Assembly: GCA_028824555.1 (NCBI GenBank)
Contig: JAPPDJ010000011.1
Location: 1-63,066 of the forward strand
Source of the DNA: Gammaproteobacteria bacterium
Lineage (GTDB): Bacteria > Pseudomonadota > Gammaproteobacteria > Pseudomonadales > Azotimanducaceae
Direction: 5' to 3'
Length of the DNA stretch: 63,066 nt
This document shows, piece by piece, positions 10,433-19,757 of this stretch (the first letter of the stretch is position 1; each line of letters starts with the position of its first letter). Made by a program: the position numbers and the translations under genes. A model generated the notes under the pieces. That model worked only from the letters and a program-made list of their open reading frames with translations, was not told the DNA's origin and made no database searches.

Positions 10433-10834
10433 ATGCGCTATGTGTCCTTCATCCACCGGGACGACGCAGGCTACGGTGTCAGCTTTCCTGACTTCCCGGG
10501 TTGCGTCTCCGTCGGTGACAGCATCGACGAAGCCATTCGCCACGGCAGCGAAGCCCTCGCCTTTCACGTCGAAGGGCTGATCGACGACGGCGAGTCGATT
10601 CCGCGGCCCCGTTCGATCGACGCAATCAAGGCAGACCCCGAGTTGTCCGACTGGCGCCGAGAAGCCGATTTCGTGCTGATCCCCCTCCTGCTGGACCGAG
10701 GGACCTCGCGTCGGGTCAACATTTCTCTGGATCGTGGCTTGCTTGAAGCCATCGACAATGAGGCCAAGCTACGGCGGATGACCCGATCCGCTTTCCTGGC
10801 AACCGCGGCCCGGCGCGCGATCGAAACGACCTGA
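10433..10834 (+). CDS. HicB-family antitoxin-like protein, orphan
   Basis: A 133-residue protein. The N-terminal half MRYVSFIHRDDAGYGVSFPDFPGCVSVGDSIDEA is the HicB partial RNase H-like domain. The C-terminal half (VNISLDRGLLEAIDNEAKLRRMTRSAFLATAARRAIE) looks like a ribbon-helix-helix DNA-binding domain. I chose the ATG at 10433, preceded by GGGAG eight bases upstream, rather than the ATG at 10400. In the usual hicAB pair a roughly 60-residue HicA toxin precedes HicB. Here only 65 bases separate it from oppF and no HicA frame is visible on either side, so it is an orphan. It could act as a stand-alone repressor or be the remnant of a pair. Confidence 0.85.
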   Translation: MRYVSFIHRDDAGYGVSFPDFPGCVSVGDSIDEAIRHGSEALAFHVEGLIDDGESIPRPRSIDAIKADPELSDWRREADFVLIPLLLDRGTSRRVNISLDRGLLEAIDNEAKLRRMTRSAFLATAARRAIETT

Positions 10835-10938
10835 CATCGGCAGGAGCAGGTCGCGCATTGACCAACATGCCTGCGAAGGCCGTCGGCTGTGCCGTCGGGC
10901 CGGCTAGGGCAGGTTGCCCTCGTCCCAGCGCGTCGCGG

Positions 10939-13719
10939 TCATTCCTCGGCGTCGCTTTGCGCCGCTAGCTTGTTCGCGAAGTCTCCCCCTCGGAAGATGG
11001 AGATACCGTCCACGGAGATGTGCCGGCGCATGGCTTCCAAGATTGACTCTGGAGTCAGCTCGGCGATTTTGGCTTCGTGTTCTATGGTGAAGTCCATCGT
11101 TCGGTTGAAGTAGAGGTTGTTGGCCAGCGTTCCGGCGACTGAGGTGTCGTTGGCGCGTTGGTTGCGGGCGATGTCGAGGTAGCCGCTCTTGGCGGCGTCC
11201 ACTTCCTCTTGGGTGAAGCCTTCCTCGAGTGCCTTCGTGACCTCTTCGCGGAACGCGCTCACTACCCTGTCGCCGTTTTCTGGCGCGAAGATGGCGTAGG
11301 TGAGGAAGGTGCCCGACTCGTCAATGGGGTGGGCTTGGAACTGGGAGCCGACGCCGTAGGAGAGGCCCTCTTCCTGGCGGATGCGCTTGGCCAGGCGGGA
11401 GTTCAGGAAGCCGCCGCCGAGCATGAAGTTGCCCAAGGTCATGGCGGCGTAGTCGGGGTGGGAGTCGGACATCGGGAAGGTGGCGACGGCAAGCATGAAG
11501 GCGTTGGCCTTGTCGGGGGTTTCGATGTCGATGTTGACGGTTTCCACCGGAACGTGAGGGTCGGCGATTCGCACAAAGGGCTCGCCGGCGTCCCAGTCGC
11601 CGAACAGTTCTTCGAGCAGCGAGGCGATTTCGTCTGGGTCGAAGTCACCAACGAGGGAGAGGGTTGCGGCCTCGGCGCCATAGACGGCTGCGTGGAAGGC
11701 GCGGGCGTCTTCGACGGTGACGGAGTTCATGCGTTCGATCCGCTCGTCGAAGGTCGGTGTGTAGAGTGGGTGGTCTGTGTTGTCCCGAGGGCTCATGTGG
11801 CGCTGCATGGCGATCGAGACCAGCGCCTGCGGCTCGGAGCGTTGCGATTCGATGCCGGCGAGAATCTCTTGCCGCAGCGTGTCGAATTCCCCTTGGTCGA
11901 AGGCCGGTTGCTTTAGCACCTCGGCACCGAGCCGAAGCACGTCCGGCAGGCTCTCACGCACGGTCACCAGACTGCCGCCGGCGCCGAAAATGCTGCCCGA
12001 CAGGCTCGATTGGGTCTTGAGCCGATCCATCTCGTCGCTGATCTCTTGCCGAGAGCGATTCTCGGTGCCGCGCATGAGCATGGCGCCGGCGATCTGGGCG
12101 GCGGTGGCCTTGCCCATCAGCGCCTCCTCGTTGCCGCCCCGGAAGGTGAAACGAATGCTCACGGCGTCGCCGCGGTTCTCCTTGGCGAGCATGGCGACTT
12201 TCATGCCGCCGGAAAGCGTGATCTTGCGCGTGCGGGCTTCGATGTTTTGCGGGGTCGGGTCAAAGGCTTCGCCCTCGGCGACGGCTTCGCGACCCGTGTA
12301 GCCCTCGACCACCTCGGCAACGACTGGCGGTGGCGGCACTTCCGCGCGCACGGGCGTTTCTTCCGTAGGGTGGAAGAAGCCAAGAGTGCGGTTCGAAGGC
12401 AGGAAATAGGTTTGTGCCACGCGATGCACGTCTTCGGGCGTCACTTGTTCGAGGCGGTCGCGGTCGATGAAGACGAGCCGCCAGTCGCCCATTGCGGCCC
12501 ACTCGCTGAGGCGCAGGGCAATGAACTGCGGGTTGTTGAAGGCGAGTTCAATGCTCGCGCGGTAGTAGGTCTTGGCGCGCTCCACCTCCTCCTCGGTGGG
12601 CGGCTGGGCCGCGAGTTCGTCGAACGTTGCGAGCAGAGCTTCGGTGGCCCCATCGAGCGAGTCTTCGAGACGCACTTCGGCATCGCCCATCAAGAGCCCC
12701 GGCTCGCGCATTTGCATCGCGTAGGAGGAAACGCGAGCCGCGAGCCCGGGCTCCACCAGATTGGTGTAGAGCCGGCCTGCGGGTTCGTTGCCGAGAATGT
12801 GGTTCAGCACCTTGGCGGCGGCGAAGTCCTCGTGGCTGCCAGCGGGCACATGGAACGCGACCATCGCGATCTGCACATCGCCGACCCGACGCAGGCTCAC
12901 CGTACGCTCGCCGTCCTGGGCCGGCTCCGCCGTGTAGGTGGGGAAGAGCTGGTTGGCGCCGGAGCGGTCTGGCCGCGGGATGGGGCCGAACTCCTGCGCC
13001 ACCAGCTCGATCGCACGCTCGGGCTCGAACTTGCCGGCCACCACCAGCACGGCGTTGTCTGGCTGGTAATACTTGCGATAGAACGCTTGGAGACGGTCGA
13101 TCGGCACGTTCTCCACGTCGGAACGGGCACCGATGGTGGAGTTGCCGTAGTTGTGCCAGAGGTAGGCGGCAGACGCCACCCGCGCCGACAGTATCCGCGA
13201 CGGGTTGTTTTCGCCCGACTCCATCTCGTTGCGCACCACGGTCATCTCGGATTCGAGATCCTCGGCGCTGATGAACGAGTTGATCATGCGGTCGGCTTCG
13301 AGGTCCAGCGCCCAGGCGAGGTTGTCTTCGTTGGCCGGGAAGGTCTCGAAGTAGTTCGTGCGGTCGAGCCAAGTGGTGCCGTTGGGGAAGGCGCCGCGCT
13401 CGGTGAGTTCGTCGTCGATGTTGGGGTGATCCGGCGTGCCCTTGAAGACGAGGTGCTCAAGCAGGTGCGCCATGCCGGTTTCGCCGTAGGCCTCGTGGCG
13501 CGAGCCGACGAGGTAGGTGATGTTCACCGTGATCTGCTGCTTGCTCTGATCGGGGAAGAGCAGAAACTTGAGGCCGTTGTCGAGTTCGTACTCGGTAATG
13601 CCCTCGACCGAGGCGACCTTGGTGACCCCTTCCGGGAGTTCATCGGCAACTGCCGCCTGACCAATCCAAGCGGCGCAGACGAACGCAATGGCGGCAAGAA
13701 AGGCGACGGGCTTTCGCAT
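10939..13719 (-). CDS. M16-family zinc peptidase, periplasmic (pitrilysin/insulinase-like)
   Basis: A 926-residue protease with two fused M16 repeats. The ATG at 13719 is preceded by GAGGAG and starts an export signal, MRKPVAFLAAIAFVCAAWIGQAAVA. The first repeat holds the inverted zinc motif HxxEH as HLLEHLVFKGT, with the downstream Glu in ENNPSRILSARV or nearby. The second repeat (from about residue 480, MKVAMLAKENRGDAVSIRFTFRGGNEEAL) lacks HxxEH, as is usual for the inactive half that closes the clamshell. YRASIELAFNNPQ and RIRQEEGLSYGVGSQF are also family features. It probably degrades peptides in the periplasm. It is a single-gene unit, convergent with the HicB gene. Confidence 0.92.
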   Translation of the reverse strand: MRKPVAFLAAIAFVCAAWIGQAAVADELPEGVTKVASVEGITEYELDNGLKFLLFPDQSKQQITVNITYLVGSRHEAYGETGMAHLLEHLVFKGTPDHPNIDDELTERGAFPNGTTWLDRTNYFETFPANEDNLAWALDLEADRMINSFISAEDLESEMTVVRNEMESGENNPSRILSARVASAAYLWHNYGNSTIGARSDVENVPIDRLQAFYRKYYQPDNAVLVVAGKFEPERAIELVAQEFGPIPRPDRSGANQLFPTYTAEPAQDGERTVSLRRVGDVQIAMVAFHVPAGSHEDFAAAKVLNHILGNEPAGRLYTNLVEPGLAARVSSYAMQMREPGLLMGDAEVRLEDSLDGATEALLATFDELAAQPPTEEEVERAKTYYRASIELAFNNPQFIALRLSEWAAMGDWRLVFIDRDRLEQVTPEDVHRVAQTYFLPSNRTLGFFHPTEETPVRAEVPPPPVVAEVVEGYTGREAVAEGEAFDPTPQNIEARTRKITLSGGMKVAMLAKENRGDAVSIRFTFRGGNEEALMGKATAAQIAGAMLMRGTENRSRQEISDEMDRLKTQSSLSGSIFGAGGSLVTVRESLPDVLRLGAEVLKQPAFDQGEFDTLRQEILAGIESQRSEPQALVSIAMQRHMSPRDNTDHPLYTPTFDERIERMNSVTVEDARAFHAAVYGAEAATLSLVGDFDPDEIASLLEELFGDWDAGEPFVRIADPHVPVETVNIDIETPDKANAFMLAVATFPMSDSHPDYAAMTLGNFMLGGGFLNSRLAKRIRQEEGLSYGVGSQFQAHPIDESGTFLTYAIFAPENGDRVVSAFREEVTKALEEGFTQEEVDAAKSGYLDIARNQRANDTSVAGTLANNLYFNRTMDFTIEHEAKIAELTPESILEAMRRHISVDGISIFRGGDFANKLAAQSDAEE

Positions 13720-13794
13720 GGATTCGCTCCTCGTGAGGGATGCCAGCGGGGACAAACGGGCGCGAACCTTATCACAGGGCAGGCTTGCGCCAGC

Positions 13795-15072
13795 TCAATC
13801 TGTCCCTTCGAGTTCCTCTGCTCGCGCAGTGTTGCCGTCAGGCGGAACGCCGCTTCCGTGGTGCCGATTCAGCGTTCGCGCGAGCACCGTGACGGCGGCG
13901 AAGGTGAGGACGCCGGCCAGGGCGAAGGCGGCGCCGGGGAAGTACACCGGGGCGGCGGGGGAGGAGTAGTAGGCGAAGAGTTGCGTCATCACCACCGGGC
14001 TGATGACGAAGGTGCTGCTCGCGACGCTGCCGAGGAGCCCCTGCAGTTCGCCTTGGGCGTTGGGCGGGATTTGCTCCGACATGATGCCGTTCACGGCCGG
14101 CATGACGAGGCCCGAGCCCGCGCCGATGACGATCCAGACGTACATCCACCACCCTGTCGGTGAGAGGGCATAGCCAAAGAAGCTCAAGGCGGACACCGAG
14201 AGGCCGAAGTAGGCGGCCCGGTGCGCGCCCCAGAGCGGGATGACCTTGCGGATGAGGCCGCCCTGCACGATCAACATGCACACGCCCACCACGCCCAGCG
14301 AGAAGCCGACCTCGCGCGGGCCCCAGCCGTAGCGTTCCATGGTGTAGAAGGCCCATGTGGCGGGGAGGGAGTCGTGCGCCAGCATGTAGAGGAAGTAGGC
14401 GCCGAGCATGCCTGTCACCACCGGGAAGCGGCGCATTTGCAGGTAGGCGCCGACGGGATTGGCGCGTTCGACCTTGAAGGGCCGGCGGTTCTCCGGAGCA
14501 AGCGTCTCGGGCAGCGCGATGAAGCCGAAGACGACGTTGGCGAAGGCAAGGCCGGCGGTGACGAAAAAAGGCGTACGCGGCCCGAATTCGCCCAGGAAGC
14601 CGCCGATGACAGGGCCCAGGACGAAGCCTGAGCCGAACGCCGCGCCGATCAGGCCGAAGTTCTGTGCCCGCTTGTCCGGCGGGAAGAGGTCGGCAATGAA
14701 AGCGTTGGCAATGCCGAAGCTGCTCGCCGACATGCCGGCGATGATGCGGCCCAGAAACAGCCAGCCAATCGTCGGCGCGAAGCCCATGACGAGATAGTCG
14801 ATGCTGAAGATCGCGAGCGATGCCAGGAGGATTGGCCGCCGGCCGAAGCGATCCGACAGATTCCCTACCACCGGCGAGAAGACGAACTGCATCAGGGCAT
14901 AGGCAAACGCCAACCAGCCGCCGTAGCGAGCGGCTTCGTGCAGGGGCTCGCCGCTGACATCGACGATCAACTCCGGCAGCACCGGCAGAATGATGCCGAA
15001 GCCGACCGAGTTCAGCAGCACCGTGACGAAGATGAACGCGAGAGCGCGATTTACGCTGGTGACTTTGCGCAC
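13795..15072 (-). CDS. MFS transporter, tetracycline/multidrug exporter type (DHA1/TCR)
   Basis: A twelve-helix major facilitator of about 425 residues. It has motif A GNLSDRFGRRPILL after helix 2, and GLIGAAFGSGFVLGPVIGG resembles the antiporter motif C in helix 5. Together these place it in the drug:H+ antiporter family next to TetA-like proteins. Similarity starts at about NRALAFIFVTVLLNSVGFGIILPVLP. The nearest usable start is a GTG at 15070-15072, six codons upstream of that point. A TTG at 15126 is the alternative, but a TTGGCA...TATGCT pair (possible promoter, spacing 15) overlaps that stretch. The substrate is unknown, and the generic call is firm. Confidence 0.88.
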   Translation of the reverse strand: MRKVTSVNRALAFIFVTVLLNSVGFGIILPVLPELIVDVSGEPLHEAARYGGWLAFAYALMQFVFSPVVGNLSDRFGRRPILLASLAIFSIDYLVMGFAPTIGWLFLGRIIAGMSASSFGIANAFIADLFPPDKRAQNFGLIGAAFGSGFVLGPVIGGFLGEFGPRTPFFVTAGLAFANVVFGFIALPETLAPENRRPFKVERANPVGAYLQMRRFPVVTGMLGAYFLYMLAHDSLPATWAFYTMERYGWGPREVGFSLGVVGVCMLIVQGGLIRKVIPLWGAHRAAYFGLSVSALSFFGYALSPTGWWMYVWIVIGAGSGLVMPAVNGIMSEQIPPNAQGELQGLLGSVASSTFVISPVVMTQLFAYYSSPAAPVYFPGAAFALAGVLTFAAVTVLARTLNRHHGSGVPPDGNTARAEELEGTD

Positions 15073-15179
15073 GCTTGGCCGATGCCGTACGGGACGTGCA
15101 GCATAGCAGTGCGCTGCCGCTGCCAACGTTTCGGAAGCGCTAGGAGCTGCGCGCCCGCCAGGGCAGCCAGCAGGTTACG

Positions 15180-15932
15180 ATGCGCCCGATGAACGCACCC
15201 GCGGGGCACGCCTCCACGATCGACCCGGAGGCCATGAAGGCGCATTACGAACGCGAGATCGAGGCGGCAGCGGGTTTCGGTCGGGGCGACGACCGACATT
15301 CGCATCGGACGTTTCGGGCCATGCTCAAGGCGTCGCGCCGGCTACCGGCGCGGAGCTTAGCGGATGACGAGGGCGTTTGGGTCTGGTCAGACCTGCATCT
15401 CGGGCACGGCAACATCATTCGCTACACGGATCGGCCGTTTGCGGATGTCGCGGCGATGAATGCGACGCTCTACGGCAACTGGGAAGAGACCGTAGGAGAG
15501 ACGGACACGTTGGTGTTCGTGGGCGACCTCGCGATGCGCGATGCGGTTAGCGAGCCGACTTGGCAGCGCATTCGAGACGGCCGCGGCTCGAGCAAGTGGC
15601 TGGTTTTCGGCAACCACGATCTCACGGGCGGCGGCGATCTGCGCGTCGATGGCTTTGATGACATCTGTGCCGTGCTTTGCCTGGACGGCGACCCGCCGCT
15701 CGTATGTACGCACCTGCCGCTCAAGGAGGTGCCGGCCGGCTGCGTCAACGTCCACGGCCACACCCACAACGAACCACCCCGCGAGACAGCGCACATCAAT
15801 GTGTCGGTGGAACAGCTCGACTACCGCCCGGTGGCCGCCTCACGCCTGCGCGCCTTGGCGCGGGAGCTTCTGGCGGGCCGGATTCCGCCGGGCAACACGA
15901 CACTCGAACGCTTGGCAACGGCCGGCCTGTAG
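15180..15932 (+). CDS. Calcineurin-like metallophosphoesterase
   Basis: A 250-residue protein with the five blocks of the metallophosphoesterase active site in order: SDLHLGH (residues about 69-75), VGDLA, FGNHD, CTHLPL and VHGHTH. The spacing matches the small phosphoesterases often annotated as phosphatase/phosphodiesterase of unknown substrate. The first 60 residues are predicted to be a variable lead with no clear domain. It starts at ATG 15180 (a second ATG is at 15189) and is divergent from the MFS gene. A palindromic repeat follows its stop, after which glmS ends on the other strand. Confidence 0.85.
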   Translation: MRPMNAPAGHASTIDPEAMKAHYEREIEAAAGFGRGDDRHSHRTFRAMLKASRRLPARSLADDEGVWVWSDLHLGHGNIIRYTDRPFADVAAMNATLYGNWEETVGETDTLVFVGDLAMRDAVSEPTWQRIRDGRGSSKWLVFGNHDLTGGGDLRVDGFDDICAVLCLDGDPPLVCTHLPLKEVPAGCVNVHGHTHNEPPRETAHINVSVEQLDYRPVAASRLRALARELLAGRIPPGNTTLERLATAGL

Positions 15933-15942
15933 AGCTCTCTCC

Positions 15943-15986
15943 GGAGGGAGGGCATCTTGCCCTCCAACGCGCCGGATACGCGCGCG
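15943..15986. repeat. Two-hairpin repeat, family B (between convergent gene ends)
   Basis: First hairpin GAGGGCATCTTGCCCTC, second CGCGCCGGATACGCGCG. It lies between the stop of the metallophosphoesterase gene (plus) and the stop of glmS (minus), where a bidirectional terminator would fit, although no T-tract is present. The same layout occurs at 22076-22110 and in both arms at 33574-33720. Confidence 0.7.
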
Positions 15987-15997
15987 GACAGTTCCGC

Positions 15998-17836
15998 TTA
16001 CTCGACCGTTACGGATTTGGCTAGGTTGCGGGGGCGGTCTGCATCCGTGCCCTTGAGGACAGCGGTGTGGTAGGCAAGGAGTTGTAGCGGGATGGTGTAC
16101 ACGATGGGGGCCAAGAGCTCGTGGACTCGGGGGACTTCCACCACCGTCACCCCTTCGCCCTCCACTATGCCGGAGTCGGCGTCGGCGAAGACGTAGAGGC
16201 GGCCGCTCCGAGAGCGCACCTCCTCCAGATTCGCGCGCACCTTCTCCACCAGTTCGTTGCCGGGAGCCACCGCCACTACGGGCATGTCGTCGTCCACCAA
16301 TGCCAGCGGGCCGTGCTTGAGTTCGCCGGCCGGGTAGCCCTCGGCGTGGATGTAGGAGATTTCCTTGAGCTTGAGTGCGCCTTCCAGGGCCACTGGATAT
16401 TGCAACCCGCGGCCCAGGAACAGGGCGTGGTGGCAGTCCATGAACTGCTCCGCCAACGCACGAATGCGAGGTTCGAGCGCGAGTGCCTGCGCCACCACCT
16501 CCGGTAGTTGCCGCAACGCCGCCACGAGTTCCGCTTCACGCTCGGCGGTGAGACCCGCCCGACGCGCAAGCAGGATGGTGAGCAGCATCAATGCCACGAA
16601 CTGCGCGGTGGTGGCCTTGGTGGAAGCCACCGCCACTTCCGTGCCGGCATGCAGCATGAACGCGAGCTCCGATTCACGCACCAGCGAACTCACGGGCACG
16701 TTGCAGAGCGTGAGGCTGTGCTCGAAGCCAGTCTCCTGGGCAATGCGCAGGGCGGCCAAGGTGTCGGCGGTCTCGCCGGACTGGGAGATCGTAACGAACA
16801 GGCTCCCGTCCGGCACCACGAACTTCCGATAGCGGAACTCGGAGGCGATCTCAACGTTGCAGGGAATGCCAGCGAGTTCTTCGATCCAGTACCGGGCGAC
16901 ACAGCCGGTGTAGTACGACGTGCCGCAGGCGGCGATGGTGACGGCGCGGGTTCCGTCGAGCACCGCGCTGGCGTTGACGCCGAATGCCGGCTCGAGCACG
17001 CGGGCACGGCCCACCCGACCTTCCAGGGCATCGCGCACGGTTTGCGGCTGTTCGTGAATTTCCTTGTGCATGTAGTGGCGGTAGTTGCCGCGGTCGGCAT
17101 CGCCGGTGTCGGTGGTGATGCGAAGGGTGGTGCGAACGGCGGTTTCGTCCTGGAAATCCCACACAGTGATGCCGGCTGCCGTGAGTTCGACGAGGTCTCC
17201 CTCCTCCAGGATGAGGAAGCGGTCGGTGACAGGTCGCAGCGCCGGCACGTCCGAGGCGACGAAGTTCTCGCCAATGCCGAGGCCAACCACGAGCGGGCTG
17301 CCGACGCGCATGGCGACGATGCGGCTTGGGTCATTGGCGGAAATCACGGCTAGCGCGAAAGCGCCTTCAAGTCGGCGAGCCGCCTCGCGCACCGCGTCGC
17401 GCAGCTCCATCTCAGGGTTGCGGCGGAGACACTCGTCCAACAGATGGGCGATCACTTCGGAGTCCGTGTCCGACTCGAACCGGCACCCTCCCTGCTTGAG
17501 CTCTTCACGCAGGCGCTCGTAGTTTTCGATGATGCCGTTGTGGACGAGCGCAATGCGACCGTCGCCGGCGACGTGCGGGTGGGCATTGCTGACCGCAGGG
17601 ACGCCGTGGGTGGCCCAGCGCGTGTGCGCGATACCGGTGACGCCGGCAAGCGGCGCGGCCATGAGGGCATCGTCGAGTTCCTGCACGTTGCCAACCGTTC
17701 GCCGACGTTCGATGCCGTTTTCGCCGACGATGGCCATGCCGGCCGAGTCGTAGCCGCGATACTCAAGCCGGTGCAGCCCGGCAAGGAGAATCGCTTGCGC
17801 TTGGCGACTGGTGACTGCGCCGACTATCCCGCACAT
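15998..17836 (-). CDS. glmS: Glucosamine-fructose-6-phosphate aminotransferase
   Basis: Makes glucosamine-6-phosphate from fructose-6-phosphate and glutamine, the first step to UDP-GlcNAc for peptidoglycan and LPS. The start at 17836 gives MCGIVGAVTSRQ, with the catalytic N-terminal Cys exposed after Met removal. The frame is open upstream to 17956 but that part is spurious. The class II glutaminase domain covers about residues 1-240 (THGVPAVSNAHPH). Two SIS isomerase domains follow, with CGTSYYTG and SQSGETADTLAALR. The C-terminus PRNLAKSVTVE is the family ending. The length of 612 compares with 609 in E. coli. It lies 37 bases downstream of glmU, as an operon. No sign of a glmS ribozyme or GlmZ-type site is apparent. 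Confidence 0.97.
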   Translation of the reverse strand: MCGIVGAVTSRQAQAILLAGLHRLEYRGYDSAGMAIVGENGIERRRTVGNVQELDDALMAAPLAGVTGIAHTRWATHGVPAVSNAHPHVAGDGRIALVHNGIIENYERLREELKQGGCRFESDTDSEVIAHLLDECLRRNPEMELRDAVREAARRLEGAFALAVISANDPSRIVAMRVGSPLVVGLGIGENFVASDVPALRPVTDRFLILEEGDLVELTAAGITVWDFQDETAVRTTLRITTDTGDADRGNYRHYMHKEIHEQPQTVRDALEGRVGRARVLEPAFGVNASAVLDGTRAVTIAACGTSYYTGCVARYWIEELAGIPCNVEIASEFRYRKFVVPDGSLFVTISQSGETADTLAALRIAQETGFEHSLTLCNVPVSSLVRESELAFMLHAGTEVAVASTKATTAQFVALMLLTILLARRAGLTAEREAELVAALRQLPEVVAQALALEPRIRALAEQFMDCHHALFLGRGLQYPVALEGALKLKEISYIHAEGYPAGELKHGPLALVDDDMPVVAVAPGNELVEKVRANLEEVRSRSGRLYVFADADSGIVEGEGVTVVEVPRVHELLAPIVYTIPLQLLAYHTAVLKGTDADRPRNLAKSVTVE

Positions 17837-17873
17837 GGCAAGTCCAAGGCAGGGACGGGCGAGATGCGTTCCA

Positions 17874-19265
17874 TCACGCCGGCTTCTTCCGCGCCTTGCG
17901 CTTGGCTGGCGGGGACCAACCGGAGATGTTGCGCTGGCGAGCCCGGCCGACGGCAAGACCCTCCTTGGGAACGCGGGTGGTGACGGTTGACCCGGCGGCG
18001 ATGTATGCCTGGTCTTCGATGGTGAGGGGCGCTACAAGGGTCGAGTTGGTGCCGATGAATGCGCCTTCCCCCACTTGCGTCTCGTGCTTGTCGACGCCGT
18101 CATAGTTGCAGGTGATGGTGCCGGCGCCAACGTTGCTGTCCTTGCCAATCGCGGCATCGCCGAGATAGGCGAGGTGGCTCGCCTTCACGCCGTCGCCTAG
18201 CCGCGCCTTCTTCGTCTCCACAAAGTTGCCGATGCGAACCGCTTCACCGAGCTCCGTGCCTGGGCGCAGCCGGGCGAAGGGACCGATTTCCGAGCGGCGG
18301 CCGATCACGGCGCCGTCGATGACGCTGTGGGGCTTGATGTGGGCGCCATCGCCGACCGTGGCGTCGCGGATTACGCAGCCTGCCTCCACCACCACGTCGT
18401 CGCCGAGCGTGACCTCCCCCTCGAAAACGACGTTGATGTCGATGAAGCAGTCACGCCCGGCAGTGAGGTGGCCACGGATGTCCAATCGGGTGGGGTCGGC
18501 GATGGTAGTACCGCCGGCCATCAGTCGCTCCGCCTGCGCACGCTGCCAATGCCGTTCCGCTTGCGCCAACTGGCGACGGTCATTGACGCCGAGGGCTTCC
18601 GTCGCTCCTCCCTCCACCGCGCGGATGGAGATGCCGCGATGCGCCGCAAGGCCCACGACATCGGTGAGGTAATGCTCGCCCTGGGCGTTGTCGGCACCCA
18701 CTTCGCCAAGCAGTTCGCCCAGCAGGGCGGCGGGCGCGGCGAGGATGCCGGTGTTGATCTCGCGGATGGCCTTCTGTTCGGGAGTGGCGTCGCGTTCCTC
18801 AACGATGCCGGTGACGCGACCATCCGCCGAGCGCTCGATGCGACCGAGGCCAGCCGGTTGCCCGACATGCGCCGTAACCAGCGCCAAGCCAGAGACGGCC
18901 CCGGCCACGCATCGCTCGAGCACCTCTGTCCGAACCAGCGGCACATCGCCGGCGAGCACGAGCACCGTGGCGTCGTCGGCCACGTCCGGCAGCGCCTGCA
19001 TCGCCGCATGACCCGAGCCCTTGCGTTCGCGCTGCAAAGTCCAGTGGACGTCGGTTCGAGACGAAAACGCTGCCCGCACCGCCTCAGCTCCCTCGCCAAC
19101 CACTACCCGCAAGGCCGCCGGCTGCAAAACCCCCGCCGCATCTAGCACATGCCCAAGCAAGGGCCGCCCGCCAACACGATGCAGCATCTTCGGCAGCCGA
19201 GAACGCATCCGCGTGCCAGCTCCAGCCGCAAGCACTATCACTTCCAGTGAAGTTTCCCGCTCCAT
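17874..19265 (-). CDS. glmU: Bifunctional UDP-GlcNAc pyrophosphorylase / glucosamine-1-phosphate acetyltransferase
   Basis: Catalyses the last two steps to UDP-GlcNAc. The N-terminal uridyltransferase begins VIVLAAGAGTRMRSRLPKMLH, and continues with GEGAEAVRAAF and VLAGDVPLV. The C-terminal half is a left-handed beta-helix of hexapeptide repeats (residues about 250-430). The acetyl-transfer region is GNFVETKKARLGDGVKASHLAYLGDAAIG, followed by NVGAGTITCNYDGVDKHET, all conserved. I chose the ATG at 19265 (463 residues; E. coli 456). A GTG at 19283 is possible. A TATAAT at 19301-19306 sits just upstream. In most gammaproteobacteria glmU directly follows atpC; here about 10 kb has been inserted between them. 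Confidence 0.96.
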   Translation of the reverse strand: MERETSLEVIVLAAGAGTRMRSRLPKMLHRVGGRPLLGHVLDAAGVLQPAALRVVVGEGAEAVRAAFSSRTDVHWTLQRERKGSGHAAMQALPDVADDATVLVLAGDVPLVRTEVLERCVAGAVSGLALVTAHVGQPAGLGRIERSADGRVTGIVEERDATPEQKAIREINTGILAAPAALLGELLGEVGADNAQGEHYLTDVVGLAAHRGISIRAVEGGATEALGVNDRRQLAQAERHWQRAQAERLMAGGTTIADPTRLDIRGHLTAGRDCFIDINVVFEGEVTLGDDVVVEAGCVIRDATVGDGAHIKPHSVIDGAVIGRRSEIGPFARLRPGTELGEAVRIGNFVETKKARLGDGVKASHLAYLGDAAIGKDSNVGAGTITCNYDGVDKHETQVGEGAFIGTNSTLVAPLTIEDQAYIAAGSTVTTRVPKEGLAVGRARQRNISGWSPPAKRKARKKPA

Positions 19266-19300
19266 GCGTCTCCATGCCTTCACGCGAAGGGCAGCGGCAG

Positions 19301-19306
19301 ATTATA
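19301..19306 (-). promoter_or_regulatory. Candidate -10 box for glmU-glmS
   Basis: A perfect TATAAT on the minus strand, 36 bases before the chosen glmU start. The hexamer 17 bases upstream is only a poor -35 (ACATCC). It is consistent with the need for an own promoter after separation from the atp operon. Confidence 0.4.
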
Positions 19307-19448
19307 GGAGCCACCCTGCAACCGGATGTTTCCGCAATGCGTCGCCTTTGCGGCAGGTGCGCGCAACAACTTGGCAGCCTTCAAGAAAGGCTGTTCGACG
19401 CTAGTGCCTCTGCACGCCGCGGCGCCCCTCACACCCTCAACAACGGTC

Positions 19449-19579
19449 GTGGCGTGCACTTTCCTGTCACTCCCCCCTCGCGGGGGAGTCGAGAAAAGCG
19501 TCCCGCTTTTCTCGGAGGGGGGGCCGCCGACCCAACGCCCGTTTACGCCACAATCTCCGAACGAAGCCCCTCCTGTCAT
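19449..19579. repeat. Palindromic repeat, family A (long form)
   Basis: Direct-orientation copy: lead GTGGCGTGCACTTTCCTGTC, hairpin CTCCCCCCTCGCGGGGGAG, hairpin GAGAAAAGCG...CGCTTTTCTC, then GGAGGGGGGGCCGCCGACCC and the linker ACAATCTCCGAACGAAGCCC. The whole long unit is shared with 36691-36829 at high identity. Confidence 0.85.
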
Positions 19580-19625
19580 CCCCTTTCGCGTCAGCCGTTT
19601 TCAACGGCGCAGCCTCTAGGAGCTT

Positions 19626-19662
19626 GCGCCGTAGAAAGCCACGCAGTGGCATTCTGCGGCGC
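19626..19662. repeat. Strong hairpin
   Basis: An inverted repeat with a stem of about 17 bp: GCGCCG pairs with CGGCGC and AGAAAGCCAC pairs with GTGGCATTCT (one mismatch) around the loop GCA. It lies downstream of the phhB stop. It lacks a T-run, so a terminator role is uncertain. Confidence 0.6.
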
Positions 19663-19757
19663 GAGGTCATAGTGAGGCGGGGGCTGGGGCCAGACGCCTA
19701 GCGTAGCGAGGGGTTTGGCGGCGCTAGTGCGCGCAAGAAGCCCCGTGGGGCTGACCG

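Larger units (their letters stand above)
19307..19757. other. Intergenic stretch between glmU and phhB with repeats
   Basis: About 450 bases without a gene. It holds a family A palindromic repeat (19449-19579 including its linker) and a strong hairpin at 19626-19662. The rest shows no coding signal that survives comparison between strands. Confidence 0.6.

Noticed and set aside
12010-14163. Open frame of about 717 codons on the plus strand across the M16 peptidase and MFS genes
   Set aside because: It spans two genes and their intergenic gap on the opposite strand and has no family similarity.
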